This document shows, piece after piece, positions 9,487 through 18,383 of a stretch of 64,000 bases of DNA. The translations under genes were made by a program, and so were the position numbers. Below the pieces are notes generated by a model that was not told where the DNA came from, did no database searches, and saw only the letters and a list, made by a program, of their open reading frames with translations. Position 1 is the first letter of the stretch. Every line of letters begins with the position of its first letter. Origin of the DNA: Pleomorphomonas sp. T1.2MG-36 (GTDB lineage: Bacteria; Pseudomonadota; Alphaproteobacteria; Rhizobiales; Pleomorphomonadaceae); NCBI RefSeq assembly GCF_950100655.1, contig NZ_CATNLY010000023.1:62001-126000 (forward strand), written 5' to 3'.

Positions 9487-10734
9487 TCAGCCGTAACGCC
9501 GGGCCGCCTCGACGGCGAGGCCGGTACCGACGGAGCCGAACACGTTGCCGGTGACGACGCGCGCCTCGGGCACCGACGCCAGGATGGCGGTGCGAACGTG
9601 CTCGAGCCGGGTGGAACCGCCAGTCAGGAACACGGCGTCAATGTCGGTGGCTGCCACGCCCGCCATTTCGAGACAGGCATCGACGCGAGCCCCGATGCGG
9701 CCTGCAAGCTCGCCGGTGTGACGGACAAGCTCGGAATGGTCGATATCGGTGGAAAGGCCGCGTTCCAGCCAATCGAACGGCACGGTGACCACGCCATGCT
9801 CCGCGACGGAGATCTTGGCTGCCTCCACGTCGATGGAGAGGGTGTGGCCGCGCTCGTCGTCGACCACCCGCATCAGGCGGTGGATGAGCTCCGGCTTGGC
9901 GGCGCGCTTTTCGAGGTCGACGAGTTCGCGATGAATGCGGGGTTCATAGAGACGGTTGATCGCCGACCATGTGGCGAGGTCGTGATAATAGACCGAGGGC
10001 ACGTCGAGCTCGCCGCGGGCGAGCTTGGAACGAAAGCCCAGAAGCGGCATCACCGTGCCGAGACTGAGGTGGCGGTCGAAATCGGTGCCGCCGATGCGCA
10101 CGCCGTCGTTGGCCAGCACGTCGGAGACGCGCTCGGCTTTCTTTGCCCGCTCCGGCCCGAGGCGGACGATGGAAAAGTCGGAGGTGCCGCCGCCGATGTC
10201 GGCGATCAGCGCCAGTTCTTCGCCGGAAAGCTGCTGCTCGTAATCGAGGCTGGCCGCGATGGGCTCGTACTGGAAGGAAACCTCCTCGAAGCCGAGATCG
10301 CGAGCGATGGAATGCAGCGTCGCCTCCGCCAGTCGGTCGGCCTCCGGGTTGCCATCGACGAAATGCACCGGCCGGCCGTGGACGAGGTGGGTGAGTGGCG
10401 CGCCGGCCACCACCTCGCCGCGCTTCTTCACTTCCGCAAGGTAACGCTTCAGCACGTCGCGGAACTTGACGCGGCTCTTGCCGACCAACGTCGTCTCGTC
10501 CATCAGGGCCGAACCGAGGACCGACTTCAGTGCCCGCATCAGGCGGCCGTGCTCGCCACCGACATAGGCGGCAATGGCGGCGCGACCGACAGCGATCGAT
10601 CCATCCTGATAATAGAAGGTGGCGCTTGGCAGCGTGTCCTCGCCGCCTTCGAGACGCACCATTTCGGCCCGGCCGCCGGTGACGACGCCGAGGGTGGTAT
10701 TGGACGTGCCGAAATCGAGGCCTGCCGCCGCCAT
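9487..10734 (-). CDS. Hsp70-family ATPase of the YegD type
   Basis: A 415-residue actin-like ATPase. Phosphate-binding motifs are intact: GLDFGTSNTTLGV at the N-terminus, ADIGGGTSDFSIV mid-protein and FLTGGSTRLEHV near the end. It consists of the nucleotide-binding domain with insertions and lacks the beta-sandwich substrate domain and lid of DnaK, as in E. coli YegD. The function of this class is poorly defined; a chaperone-like role is assumed from the fold. ATG at 10734 starts MAAAGLDFGTSN. A small membrane-protein ORF lies 68 bases upstream on the same strand. Confidence 0.92.
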   Translation of the reverse strand: MAAAGLDFGTSNTTLGVVTGGRAEMVRLEGGEDTLPSATFYYQDGSIAVGRAAIAAYVGGEHGRLMRALKSVLGSALMDETTLVGKSRVKFRDVLKRYLAEVKKRGEVVAGAPLTHLVHGRPVHFVDGNPEADRLAEATLHSIARDLGFEEVSFQYEPIAASLDYEQQLSGEELALIADIGGGTSDFSIVRLGPERAKKAERVSDVLANDGVRIGGTDFDRHLSLGTVMPLLGFRSKLARGELDVPSVYYHDLATWSAINRLYEPRIHRELVDLEKRAAKPELIHRLMRVVDDERGHTLSIDVEAAKISVAEHGVVTVPFDWLERGLSTDIDHSELVRHTGELAGRIGARVDACLEMAGVAATDIDAVFLTGGSTRLEHVRTAILASVPEARVVTGNVFGSVGTGLAVEAARRYG

Positions 10735-10802
10735 GACCGCTCTCCGAATAATTGGGGGGCGGTTTCCCTAGCGCTTCGCGGCGTCGATTGCCAGCGGCAA
10801 AA

Positions 10803-11009
10803 TCAAGCGAGCAGGAAGACCAGCGCCGTCAACGACAATAGCACCAAGACGGCCGGCAGCGCGAAGAGGCCGCCGGTCAGCGGCGGTTCGGCCGCCACCT
10901 CCTGAAGATGGCGCCGCATGCCGCCAAGGCGATGGCCGGCGACGAAGGCATGGGTGTGGACGGCCCCGAGTTCCCGGAGCACGGCATCTTGATACTGGTT
11001 TCGACGCAT
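10803..11009 (-). CDS. Small membrane protein, 68 residues, unknown
   Basis: It begins MRRNQYQDAVLRELGAVH, with a soluble basic N-terminal half of about 45 residues, then one hydrophobic segment (LFALPAVLVLLSLTALVFLL) ending at the C-terminus, so it resembles a tail-anchored protein. The ribosome site is weak (GGTGG). It fills the space between the YegD-like gene and the divergent parE. No family recognised. It could be a chance ORF, but the single clean C-terminal membrane helix and co-orientation favour a real gene. Confidence 0.5.
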   Translation of the reverse strand: MRRNQYQDAVLRELGAVHTHAFVAGHRLGGMRRHLQEVAAEPPLTGGLFALPAVLVLLSLTALVFLLA

Positions 11010-11231
11010 GACAAACCACCAATGAACGTATCGGAGCTTGCCGCCGCCAGAGTTAAGAACGCCTCAACGGCGTTGACGGTACCCAGATCGCCGGTGTACG
11101 AGCCGGAACACATATAGAACGAGATTGGCGCTTCCACCGCCGGCGTGGCAAACTCCGGAGCGCGCGAATCAGCGTTGCCCGGCGGAAGCGGGATGGCCGG
11201 TGGCGCCGGCCCATGGACGAAGACGGAACGC

Positions 11232-13277
11232 ATGGAAAAGGACGACCTGTTCGGAACACTCCCCCCGCCGGCAAGCACGGCGGCTCAGGCGGCGGCGGTG
11301 ACCGTTCGCGCGCCCAAATCAGCGCGTGCGCGCGTCGAAACCCCCGCACAGGCGGAAGCCGTCTACGACGCGTCGGCCATCGAGGTTTTGGAGGGACTGG
11401 AGCCAGTACGCCGGCGGCCGGGCATGTATATCGGCGGCACCGACGACAAGGCCATGCACCACCTGTTCGCCGAGGTGATCGACAACTCGATGGACGAGGC
11501 GGTTGCAGGCCATGCCTCGTGGATCGAGGTGCGCCTCGACGCGGACGGGTTCCTGACCGTCAACGACAACGGCCGTGGCATTCCGGTCGATCCGCATCCC
11601 AAGTTTCCCGGCAAGTCGGCGCTCGAGGTGATCCTGTGCACGCTGCATGCCGGCGGCAAGTTCGACAGCAAGGTTTACGAGACGTCGGGCGGCTTGCACG
11701 GCGTCGGCGTTTCTGTGGTCAACGCCCTGTCCGAGTGGCTCGACGTCGAGGTGGCGCGCGGCCGCCAGCTCTACAAGCAAAGCTTCTCGCGCGGCGTGCC
11801 GCAGGGTGGCTTGCAGCGGCTTGGCGAAACCATGAACCGGCGCGGCACCAAGACGCGCTTCAAGCCGGACCCGCAGATTTTCGGAGAAGAAGCGCGGTTC
11901 GAGCCGGCGCGCATCTTCACGATGGCCCGGTCGAAAGCCTACCTCTTTGGTGGCATCGAAATTCGCTGGTCCTGCGACCCGTCGCTGATCGAAGGCTCGA
12001 AGACGCCGGCCGAGGCGGTGTTCAAGTTCCCCGGCGGCCTCAAGGACTTCCTGGTCGAAGCACTTGATGGTGAGAAGCGGGTCACCGATGACCTGTTTGC
12101 CGGCCGTGTCGGTGGTGGCGGCCACGGTACCGTCGAGTGGGCCGTCTCGTGGTTTGCCGGCGATGGCTTCGTCAACTCCTACTGCAACACCATCCCGACG
12201 CCGGATGGCGGCACCCACGAGCAGGGCCTTCGCCTCGCCCTCACCCGGTCGCTCAAGGCCTATGGCGAAATGGCTGGCAACAAGCGCGTCGCTCAGGTGA
12301 TGCCCGAGGACGTGATGACCTCGGCCGGCGCCATGCTGTCGGTCTTCGTGCGCGAGCCAGAGTTCGTCGGCCAGACCAAGGACAAGCTGTCCACCGCCGA
12401 AGCCGCGCGCATCGTCGAGACGGCGGTGAAGGACGCTTTCGACCATTGGCTGACCGCCTCGCCGCAGCAGTCCGGCCGCCTCCTCGACTGGATCGTCGAG
12501 CGTGCCGACGAGCGCCTGCGTCGCCGTCAGGAAAAGGACGTTCTGCGCAAGAGCGCGGTGCGCAAGCTGCGCCTGCCCGGCAAGCTCGCCGACTGCACGC
12601 AGAACGCCGCCCAAGGATCCGAACTGTTCATCGTCGAGGGCGACTCGGCCGGTGGTTCGGCCAAGCAGGCGCGCGATCGCGCCAGCCAGGCGGTGATGCC
12701 GCTGCGCGGCAAGATCCTCAACGTGGCAAGCGCCGGCCGCGACAAGGTGACGTCCAATCAGCTGCTGTCCGACCTGTTGCAGGCGCTCGGCTGCGGCACT
12801 CGCTCGCACTATCGGGAAGACGATCTCCGCTATGACAAGGTGATCGTGATGACCGATGCCGACGTCGACGGCGCCCATATCGCGTCGCTGCTGATCACCT
12901 TCTTCTATCGCGAGATGCCCCAGCTCATCCGCGGCGGCCATCTCTATCTCGCAGTGCCCCCGCTTTACCGCCTGACCCACGGCGGCAAGACCATCTACGC
13001 TCGCGACGACGCCCATCGCGAAGACCTGTTGCGCACCGTCTTCAAGAACAAGAAACCGGAAATCGGTCGCTTCAAGGGCCTCGGCGAAATGATGCCGTCG
13101 CAGCTCAAGGAGACCACCATGGACAAGAAGACGCGCACGCTCTTGCGCGTCTTGCTGGTGGAGGACGAAGCGGAGCAGACGGCGGACTCGGTCGAGCGTC
13201 TGATGGGCAACAAACCGGAAGGCCGCTTCCAGTTCATCCAGGAGAATGCCGAGTTCGCCGAGGATCTGGACATCTGA
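11232..13277 (+). CDS. parE: DNA topoisomerase IV subunit B
   Basis: A 681-residue ATPase subunit that works with ParC to unlink daughter chromosomes. The GHKL ATP site shows DNSMDEAVAGHA, DNGRGIPVD and the lid GGLHGVGVSVVNALSEW. The Toprim part begins near residue 465 with EGDSAGGSAKQARDR and continues PLRGKILNV and DADVDGAHIASLL. Length and the IGGTDDKAMHHLF segment distinguish it from GyrB, which is longer. The start at 11232 (MEKDDLFGTLPP) fits other alphaproteobacterial ParE proteins; the open frame begins at 11145. It has a low-complexity Ala/Pro-rich stretch after the first 12 residues. parC is not in the window. Confidence 0.96.
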   Translation: MEKDDLFGTLPPPASTAAQAAAVTVRAPKSARARVETPAQAEAVYDASAIEVLEGLEPVRRRPGMYIGGTDDKAMHHLFAEVIDNSMDEAVAGHASWIEVRLDADGFLTVNDNGRGIPVDPHPKFPGKSALEVILCTLHAGGKFDSKVYETSGGLHGVGVSVVNALSEWLDVEVARGRQLYKQSFSRGVPQGGLQRLGETMNRRGTKTRFKPDPQIFGEEARFEPARIFTMARSKAYLFGGIEIRWSCDPSLIEGSKTPAEAVFKFPGGLKDFLVEALDGEKRVTDDLFAGRVGGGGHGTVEWAVSWFAGDGFVNSYCNTIPTPDGGTHEQGLRLALTRSLKAYGEMAGNKRVAQVMPEDVMTSAGAMLSVFVREPEFVGQTKDKLSTAEAARIVETAVKDAFDHWLTASPQQSGRLLDWIVERADERLRRRQEKDVLRKSAVRKLRLPGKLADCTQNAAQGSELFIVEGDSAGGSAKQARDRASQAVMPLRGKILNVASAGRDKVTSNQLLSDLLQALGCGTRSHYREDDLRYDKVIVMTDADVDGAHIASLLITFFYREMPQLIRGGHLYLAVPPLYRLTHGGKTIYARDDAHREDLLRTVFKNKKPEIGRFKGLGEMMPSQLKETTMDKKTRTLLRVLLVEDEAEQTADSVERLMGNKPEGRFQFIQENAEFAEDLDI

Positions 13278-13348
13278 TACCGGGCCGGGCTGGCGTCGGC
13301 TGATGGGTCGCCTTACTGTCGGCGGCTCTGTACCTGCCGGGAGCCTAC

Positions 13349-15175
13349 ATGACCGCCGATCTCGCCGTCGTCCTCGCCCTGCTCGTCATTGCCGTGGGGC
13401 TGTTCGCCCGTGGCAGACCGTCGATGGACGTCGTGGCGCTGATGGTGATCGCGGCCTTGCCGCTTACCGGCGTCATTGATGCGCAGGAAGCGCTTGCTGG
13501 CTTTTCCGACCAGAGCGTCATCCTGATCGCGGCCCTGTTCGTGATTGGCGATGCGCTGGTGCGGACAGGCGTCGCCGGTGCACTGGGCGGATTGATTGCG
13601 CGGGCGGCCGGCGGCAGCGAAGCGCGGCTGGTCGTCCTCCTCATGTTGGCGGTGGCCGGCCTCGGTGCATTCATGAGTTCGACCGGGGTCGTCGCCATCT
13701 TCATCCCGATCGTGCTTCGCATCGCGCGCAACATGCGCCTGCCGCCCGGCCATCTGATGATGCCGCTCTCCATGGCCGCTCTCATCTCCGGCATGATGAC
13801 GCTGGTTGCGACGCCTCCGAACATGGTGGTGAATGCCGAACTGGTCCGGCGGGGTCATGACGGCTTCGGCTTCTTCGCGTTCACGCCCTTCGGTTTGCCG
13901 GTGCTGGTGCTTGCCATTTTCTACATGCTGCTGGTCCGACGCTTCCTGCCGGGCTCGACGCCCGCCGTGGGCGCGGCCGCTCGCCCCGGCCTCAAGGACT
14001 GGATCGACGAGTACGGCCTTGCAGCTCGCGAGGCGCGTCTCCGCATCGATCCAACCTCGGATCTTGTCGGCCGGCGATTGGGAGAGCTGGATCTTCGTGC
14101 CAGCGTCGGTGTCAACATCGTCGCCATCGAGCGGGCCGGGCGGTTCGGCCGCGACCTGATCCGTCCCGAAGCGTCGACGCAGCTTGCCTCTGGCGATGTC
14201 CTGCTGATCGACATCTTCGGCAAGGCCTTCGACGTGGATGCCTTTGGCCGCGAGCACCACCTCGCCACCCTCCCCCTCAGCGGGACCTATTTCCTCGACG
14301 GCGCCGACGAGATCGGAATGGCCGAGGCGATTGTCACGCCGAGCTCCGAACTTGTCGGCCAGACCCCGGTGACAAGCCGGTTCCGCACGATCCACGGCTT
14401 GTCCGTCATCGGTATGAAGCAGGGCTCCAGGGCCCTCGCAGGTCCGCTTGCCGAGGTCGGCTTTCAGCCCGGCGACACCCTGCTTCTGGTTGGAGGCTGG
14501 AAGGCGATTCGCAGACTTGCCGGGAGCTCTGCCGATCTCGTTCTTCTCGATCTTCCGAGGGAGGCCGACGATTACGCCCCCGCTCGCCGAAGCGCGCCGT
14601 TTGCCGTGGCGATCCTCATCGCCATGATCGTCGCCATGGCGACCGGCATCCTTGCCAATGCCCATGCCGCGCTCCTTGCCTGTCTCGCCATGGGCGCCTT
14701 CGGCTGCATCGACATGAAATCGGCCTATCGGGCAATCAGCTGGCCGACGCTGATCCTCATCGTCGGCGTGCTGCCTTTCGCTCTGGCACTTGAGAAAACC
14801 GGCGGCATAGACTTGATGGCATCGGCGGTGACGCACCTGTTCGGCGATGCCCACCCGCGCGTCATGCTCGCCGTCCTGTTCGCCACGACGGCGATTCTTG
14901 GCCTGTTCGTCTCCAACACGGCAACGGCGGTGCTGATGGCGCCGGTCGCGCTCGCTGTCGCGGCGGACATCGGCGCCTCGCCCTACCCTTTTGCCGTGAC
15001 CGTGGCACTTGCCGCTTCCGCCGCCTTCATGACGCCGGTCTCGTCGCCGGTGAACACGTTGGTGGTCGGTCCGGGGGGGTATGGTTTTTCCGATTTCGTC
15101 CGGATCGGCACGCCATTCGCCATCGTCACCCTTATCGTCGCCGTCTTCCTGGTACCGATCCTCCTGCCCTTCTAG
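13349..15175 (+). CDS. SLC13/DASS-type anion transporter with two RCK-C domains
   Basis: A 608-residue inner-membrane permease. Residues 1-205 and 410-608 hold the membrane spans of the divalent anion:sodium symporter superfamily, with paired motifs MSSTGVVAIFIPIV and VSNTATAVLMAPVA. Between them lie two cytoplasmic TrkA-C (RCK-C) regulatory domains (VGRRLGELDLRASVGVNIVA and VGQTPVTSRFRTIHGLSVIG). This architecture occurs in SLC13 permeases of unknown specificity; sulfate, dicarboxylates or other anions are all possible. ATG at 13349 follows CCGGGAG. It lies 71 bases after parE, but a shared transcript is not required. Confidence 0.88.
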   Translation: MTADLAVVLALLVIAVGLFARGRPSMDVVALMVIAALPLTGVIDAQEALAGFSDQSVILIAALFVIGDALVRTGVAGALGGLIARAAGGSEARLVVLLMLAVAGLGAFMSSTGVVAIFIPIVLRIARNMRLPPGHLMMPLSMAALISGMMTLVATPPNMVVNAELVRRGHDGFGFFAFTPFGLPVLVLAIFYMLLVRRFLPGSTPAVGAAARPGLKDWIDEYGLAAREARLRIDPTSDLVGRRLGELDLRASVGVNIVAIERAGRFGRDLIRPEASTQLASGDVLLIDIFGKAFDVDAFGREHHLATLPLSGTYFLDGADEIGMAEAIVTPSSELVGQTPVTSRFRTIHGLSVIGMKQGSRALAGPLAEVGFQPGDTLLLVGGWKAIRRLAGSSADLVLLDLPREADDYAPARRSAPFAVAILIAMIVAMATGILANAHAALLACLAMGAFGCIDMKSAYRAISWPTLILIVGVLPFALALEKTGGIDLMASAVTHLFGDAHPRVMLAVLFATTAILGLFVSNTATAVLMAPVALAVAADIGASPYPFAVTVALAASAAFMTPVSSPVNTLVVGPGGYGFSDFVRIGTPFAIVTLIVAVFLVPILLPF

Positions 15176-15483
15176 GACGGTAAGGCACGTAAATTTCCTA
15201 TGTCGCCAAGAAGATCGACGCCCCAACTACTGCCCGTCGATGTCGAGACTGCGTTCATCTTCAATTCTGGATCAGGCGAAACGCGTGGCAAAAGCCTCGG
15301 ACACCGCCTCGCAAACGCCGAAAGTAACAATAAACGCTCAAATCGGCAGGAATTGATTGACATGCGGGCGATTCCACATATGGTCTCCCACCATACTCGG
15401 ATCGTTCCAAGTCGATCCGGAAGCGTGTGGATTCGCCTGTCTACAGTGTCCGAATCCCCCCTATCCAAGAGACCGCACACCAC
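15176..15483 (+). other. 308-base spacer upstream of the DEAD-box helicase
   Basis: It holds no convincing ORF. A candidate sigma-70 promoter (15357-15384, listed separately) gives a leader of about 90 bases before the helicase ATG. I saw no clear terminator for the SLC13 gene here. Confidence 0.5.
15357..15384 (+). promoter_or_regulatory. Candidate sigma-70 promoter of the DEAD-box helicase
   Basis: TTGACA (15357-15362) and TATGGT (15379-15384) are separated by 16 bases. The predicted start is near 15391. The -35 is a perfect match and the -10 a moderate one. Confidence 0.5.
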
Positions 15484-17103
15484 ATGAGTTTTTCTGATCT
15501 CGGACTGAGCGCCAGCGTAATGGCGGCCGTTGAAGCGGCCGGCTATACGACTCCGACGCCGATCCAGGCCGAAGCCATACCCCACGCCGTCGCCGGCCGA
15601 GACGTCATCGGCATTGCCCAGACGGGCACCGGCAAGACCGCCGCCTTCGTGCTGCCCATGCTGACGCTCCTCGAGAGCGGCCGCGCCCGGGCCCGCATGC
15701 CTCGGACGCTGATCCTCGAACCGACGCGCGAACTCGCTGCGCAGGTCGAAGAGAACTTCGTCAAGTATTCGTTCAACAACAATCTCAACATTGCCCTGCT
15801 GATCGGCGGCGTATCGTTCGACGACCAGAACCGCAAGCTCGATCGCGGCGCGGACGTTCTGATTGCCACGCCCGGCCGATTGCTCGATCATTTCGAGCGC
15901 GGCCGGCTGCTCTTGACCGGCGTTGAAATTCTCGTCATCGACGAGGCAGACCGCATGCTCGACATGGGGTTCATTCCCGACATCGAGCGCATCTGCAAGC
16001 TGGTCACCAAGAACCATCAGACGCTGTTCTTCTCGGCGACCATGCCGCCGGAGATCCAGGCGCTGACCGAGAACTTCCTCAACAACCCGGTCCAGGTCGA
16101 GGTTTCGAAGCCGGCGAGCGCCGCGACGACGGTGGCTCAGCGCCTCGTCGTTTCCGGCACCGAGGACTTCGAGAAGCGCGAGACGTTGCGCGCCCAGATC
16201 GCCGCTGCCGAGGACCTCAAGAACGCCATCGTGTTCTGCAACCGCAAGCGCGACGTGGCTGTGGTGTTCCGCAGCCTCGTCCGGCATGGCTTCAACGTCG
16301 GTGCCCTGCACGGCGACATGGACCAGCGCGCCCGCATGGCGACGCTCGACGCGTTCAAGAAGGGCACGTTGACCCTGCTCGTGGCATCCGATGTGGCGGC
16401 CCGCGGCCTCGACATTCCCGATGTCAGCCACGTCTTCAATTACGACGTGCCGATCCACGCCGAGGATTATGTTCACCGCATCGGCCGTACTGGCCGGGCC
16501 GGCCGGTCGGGCACGGCGGTGATGATTGTCACCCAGGACGACGAGAAGCATCTGTCGGCCATCGAGAAGCTGATCACCACCGATATCGAGTGGATCGGCG
16601 ATCCTATCGTCTTCGACCCGGAAGCACGCAAGCGGTCGCGCGGCCGCAAGACTGCCGAAGGCAAGGAGCCGCGCCGCTCCCGTTCGAAGGCCGATGGCGA
16701 CGAAGCCCGCGCACCGTCGCGCTCGCGTCGCACCCGCCAGGAAGCCGCGCCGTCCGAGGCCGCCGAGAGTTCGGCCGAGGAGACTCCGCGTCCAAGCCGG
16801 GCGCGTAGTTCCCGCCCCGAACGCGAAGCGAGGCCGGAGCGCGAGGCCAGACCCGAACGCGAAGCGAGGTCGGAGCGCGAGACCAGACCCGAACGCGAGG
16901 CGAGGCCAGAGCGTGAGGCCAGACCGGAGCGAGAGCCGAAGCCCGAGCGCTCCTCTGGCGGACGTCAGCCCGTCCGCGCGGGTGAGCGTCCGCGCCCCAT
17001 GCCCCGCCGGGAGACCGATGACGGCCCCGCTGTCGTGGGCCTCGGTGATCATGTGCCTGCCTTCCTGTTGAGGCCGGTGCGCATCGCCAAGTCGGCGAGC
17101 TGA
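15484..17103 (+). CDS. DEAD-box ATP-dependent RNA helicase (RhlE-like) with Arg/Glu repeat tail
   Basis: A 539-residue helicase. All core motifs are present: TPTPIQ (Q motif), AQTGTGKT (I), PTRELAAQ (Ia), DEAD (II), SAT (III), and HRIGRTGRAG (VI). After the two RecA-like domains (about 1-375) comes a basic, disordered tail rich in Arg, Ser and Glu. Within it, residues 445-489 are seven copies of a PEREAR-like hexapeptide. Such tails in RhlE/CsdA helicases bind RNA or the degradosome. ATG at 15484 starts MSFSDLGLSASV. The long leader and helicase type suggest cold induction, which is inference. A terminator follows. Confidence 0.95.
   Translation: MSFSDLGLSASVMAAVEAAGYTTPTPIQAEAIPHAVAGRDVIGIAQTGTGKTAAFVLPMLTLLESGRARARMPRTLILEPTRELAAQVEENFVKYSFNNNLNIALLIGGVSFDDQNRKLDRGADVLIATPGRLLDHFERGRLLLTGVEILVIDEADRMLDMGFIPDIERICKLVTKNHQTLFFSATMPPEIQALTENFLNNPVQVEVSKPASAATTVAQRLVVSGTEDFEKRETLRAQIAAAEDLKNAIVFCNRKRDVAVVFRSLVRHGFNVGALHGDMDQRARMATLDAFKKGTLTLLVASDVAARGLDIPDVSHVFNYDVPIHAEDYVHRIGRTGRAGRSGTAVMIVTQDDEKHLSAIEKLITTDIEWIGDPIVFDPEARKRSRGRKTAEGKEPRRSRSKADGDEARAPSRSRRTRQEAAPSEAAESSAEETPRPSRARSSRPEREARPEREARPEREARSERETRPEREARPEREARPEREPKPERSSGGRQPVRAGERPRPMPRRETDDGPAVVGLGDHVPAFLLRPVRIAKSAS
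16816..16950 (+). repeat. In-frame 18/36-bp tandem repeat in the helicase tail
   Basis: Seven 18-bp units, each coding a PEREAR-like hexapeptide, run from 16816 to 16941 followed by a partial unit. At DNA level two unit types alternate (one starting cccgaacgcgaagcgagg, one starting ccggagcgcgaggccaga), giving a 36-bp higher-order period. Copy number is likely to vary between strains by slippage or recombination without shifting frame. Confidence 0.9.
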
Positions 17104-17128
17104 CCGAGTACACCACCCCATCTTGAAG

Positions 17129-17154
17129 CGGCGGCCTTTCGGGCCGCCGTTTTC
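17129..17154 (+). terminator. Terminator after the helicase
   Basis: Arms cggcggcc (17129-17136) and ggccgccg (17142-17149) enclose TTTCG and lead into TTTT. It starts 26 bases after the helicase stop. Confidence 0.88.
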
Positions 17155-17326
17155 ATTTGGCGGCGTGGCAAATCGCTTCGAATGGTCGGAAAAAACGACC
17201 GCCGCTTACCTGCACGGTGGCGGAAAGCTCAAGTTTTAGCGACAGCATGCACCTTTGCTTAACGCTCAATTCATGCCTGCGGTTTATCAAAACGGCAGGG
17301 CACGCGAGGAGCGATGGGCGGAGACT

Positions 17327-18382
17327 ATGACGCACCGGGAAGAGTTTCTGCGGACGATTGGTTACGGTGAAGCTGCCGTGGCGCAACTGCGGCGCAACGA
17401 GAACGCCGCTTATCCCAGGAACTATGAGCTCTGGTACAACTACTGTGCCGGATTCAATCACGCGCTCAATCGCACAATCAATGACATCCTGCGCAGCAAG
17501 GGCCGCATCGACACGGCAGAACTGCACACCATCTATAACCAGTTTATCTCGCCTTCGCGCCTGTCCGACCGGATAGAGGATGTCGGCGGCCGCATCTCCG
17601 GCGAGATCGACGACGTCATGGCGGCGATGAACAAGACGATCTCCGCCAACGCCAGCTATGCCGGCACGCTGTCCGAGGCGTCGACGGAGCTAAACGACGG
17701 TCCCGACCAGTCGCGGCTTCGAGGTATCGTCGGCGATCTTCTTGTCGCCACGCGTGAGACGGAGAGGGTCAATCGGGACCTCGAAGGGCGGCTCGCCGAA
17801 AGCCAGAGGCAGATTTCCGAACTCAAGGAGAGCCTCGAGTCCCTGCGTTTCGAAACGCTCACGGACGAACTGACGACGCTCGCCAACCGCAAGCATTTCG
17901 ATCAGTCCCTGGAACGGGCGGTGGCCAATGCCGCGGAGACCGACGGCGTCCTGTCCCTTCTCATCAGCGACATCGACAACTTCAAGTCCTTCAACGACAG
18001 TTTTGGACACCAGACCGGCGATCAGGTGTTGCGTCTGGTAGCGCTCTCGGTCAAGCAGGCGATCAAGGGGCATCATCTCGCCTGCCGGTACGGCGGCGAA
18101 GAGTTCGCCATCATCATGCCGAAGGCCAGCCTTGCCCGAGCCGAAGCGTTGGCCGAGCGCATCCGCGAGAGTGTCAAGGAAAAGGAACTGAAGAAGCGGT
18201 CCACCGGCGAAACGCTGGGTTTCGTCACCATTTCCGTGGGGGTGGCGACCTATCACCGTGGTGACACGGCCATTTCGCTGATCGAGCGGGCCGACACGGC
18301 GCTCTACCTCGCCAAAAGGACGGGGCGCAACCGGGTCTGTACCGAGGCGATGCTTTCCACCTCGGCGGACGAGGAAGCGTAG
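17327..18382 (+). CDS. Diguanylate cyclase (GGDEF) with an uncharacterised N-terminal region
   Basis: A 351-residue soluble protein. The C-terminal GGDEF domain (about 185-345) has an active GGEEF signature near residue 256 (RYGGEEFAII) and the substrate segments FETLTDELTTLANRKHF and DIDNFKSFNDSFGHQTGD. The inhibitory I-site (RxxD five residues before GGEEF) is absent: the segment reads KGHHLAC. Product feedback is therefore probably weak. The N-terminal 110 residues (GYGEAAVAQLRRNENAAYP, YELWYNYCAG) look like a sensor region seen in rhizobial cyclases but without a named domain; a coiled coil leads into GGDEF. ATG at 17327 is the preferred start; TTG at 17255 and ATG at 17273 are in frame. 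Confidence 0.9.
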   Translation: MTHREEFLRTIGYGEAAVAQLRRNENAAYPRNYELWYNYCAGFNHALNRTINDILRSKGRIDTAELHTIYNQFISPSRLSDRIEDVGGRISGEIDDVMAAMNKTISANASYAGTLSEASTELNDGPDQSRLRGIVGDLLVATRETERVNRDLEGRLAESQRQISELKESLESLRFETLTDELTTLANRKHFDQSLERAVANAAETDGVLSLLISDIDNFKSFNDSFGHQTGDQVLRLVALSVKQAIKGHHLACRYGGEEFAIIMPKASLARAEALAERIRESVKEKELKKRSTGETLGFVTISVGVATYHRGDTAISLIERADTALYLAKRTGRNRVCTEAMLSTSADEEA

Positions 18383-18383
18383 G

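Noticed and set aside
13313..15226. A 637-codon minus-strand frame across the SLC13 gene
   Set aside because: Translation is extremely rich in Arg, His, Asp and Gly, typical of antisense shadows; the plus-strand gene has clear transporter motifs.
16816..16950. Possible CRISPR or minisatellite array
   Set aside because: Units are contiguous without spacers and in frame with the helicase; it codes for a hexapeptide repeat.
15172..17121. A 649-codon minus-strand frame across the helicase gene
   Set aside because: Its leucine/arginine repeats mirror the PEREAR-coding repeat of the real gene.
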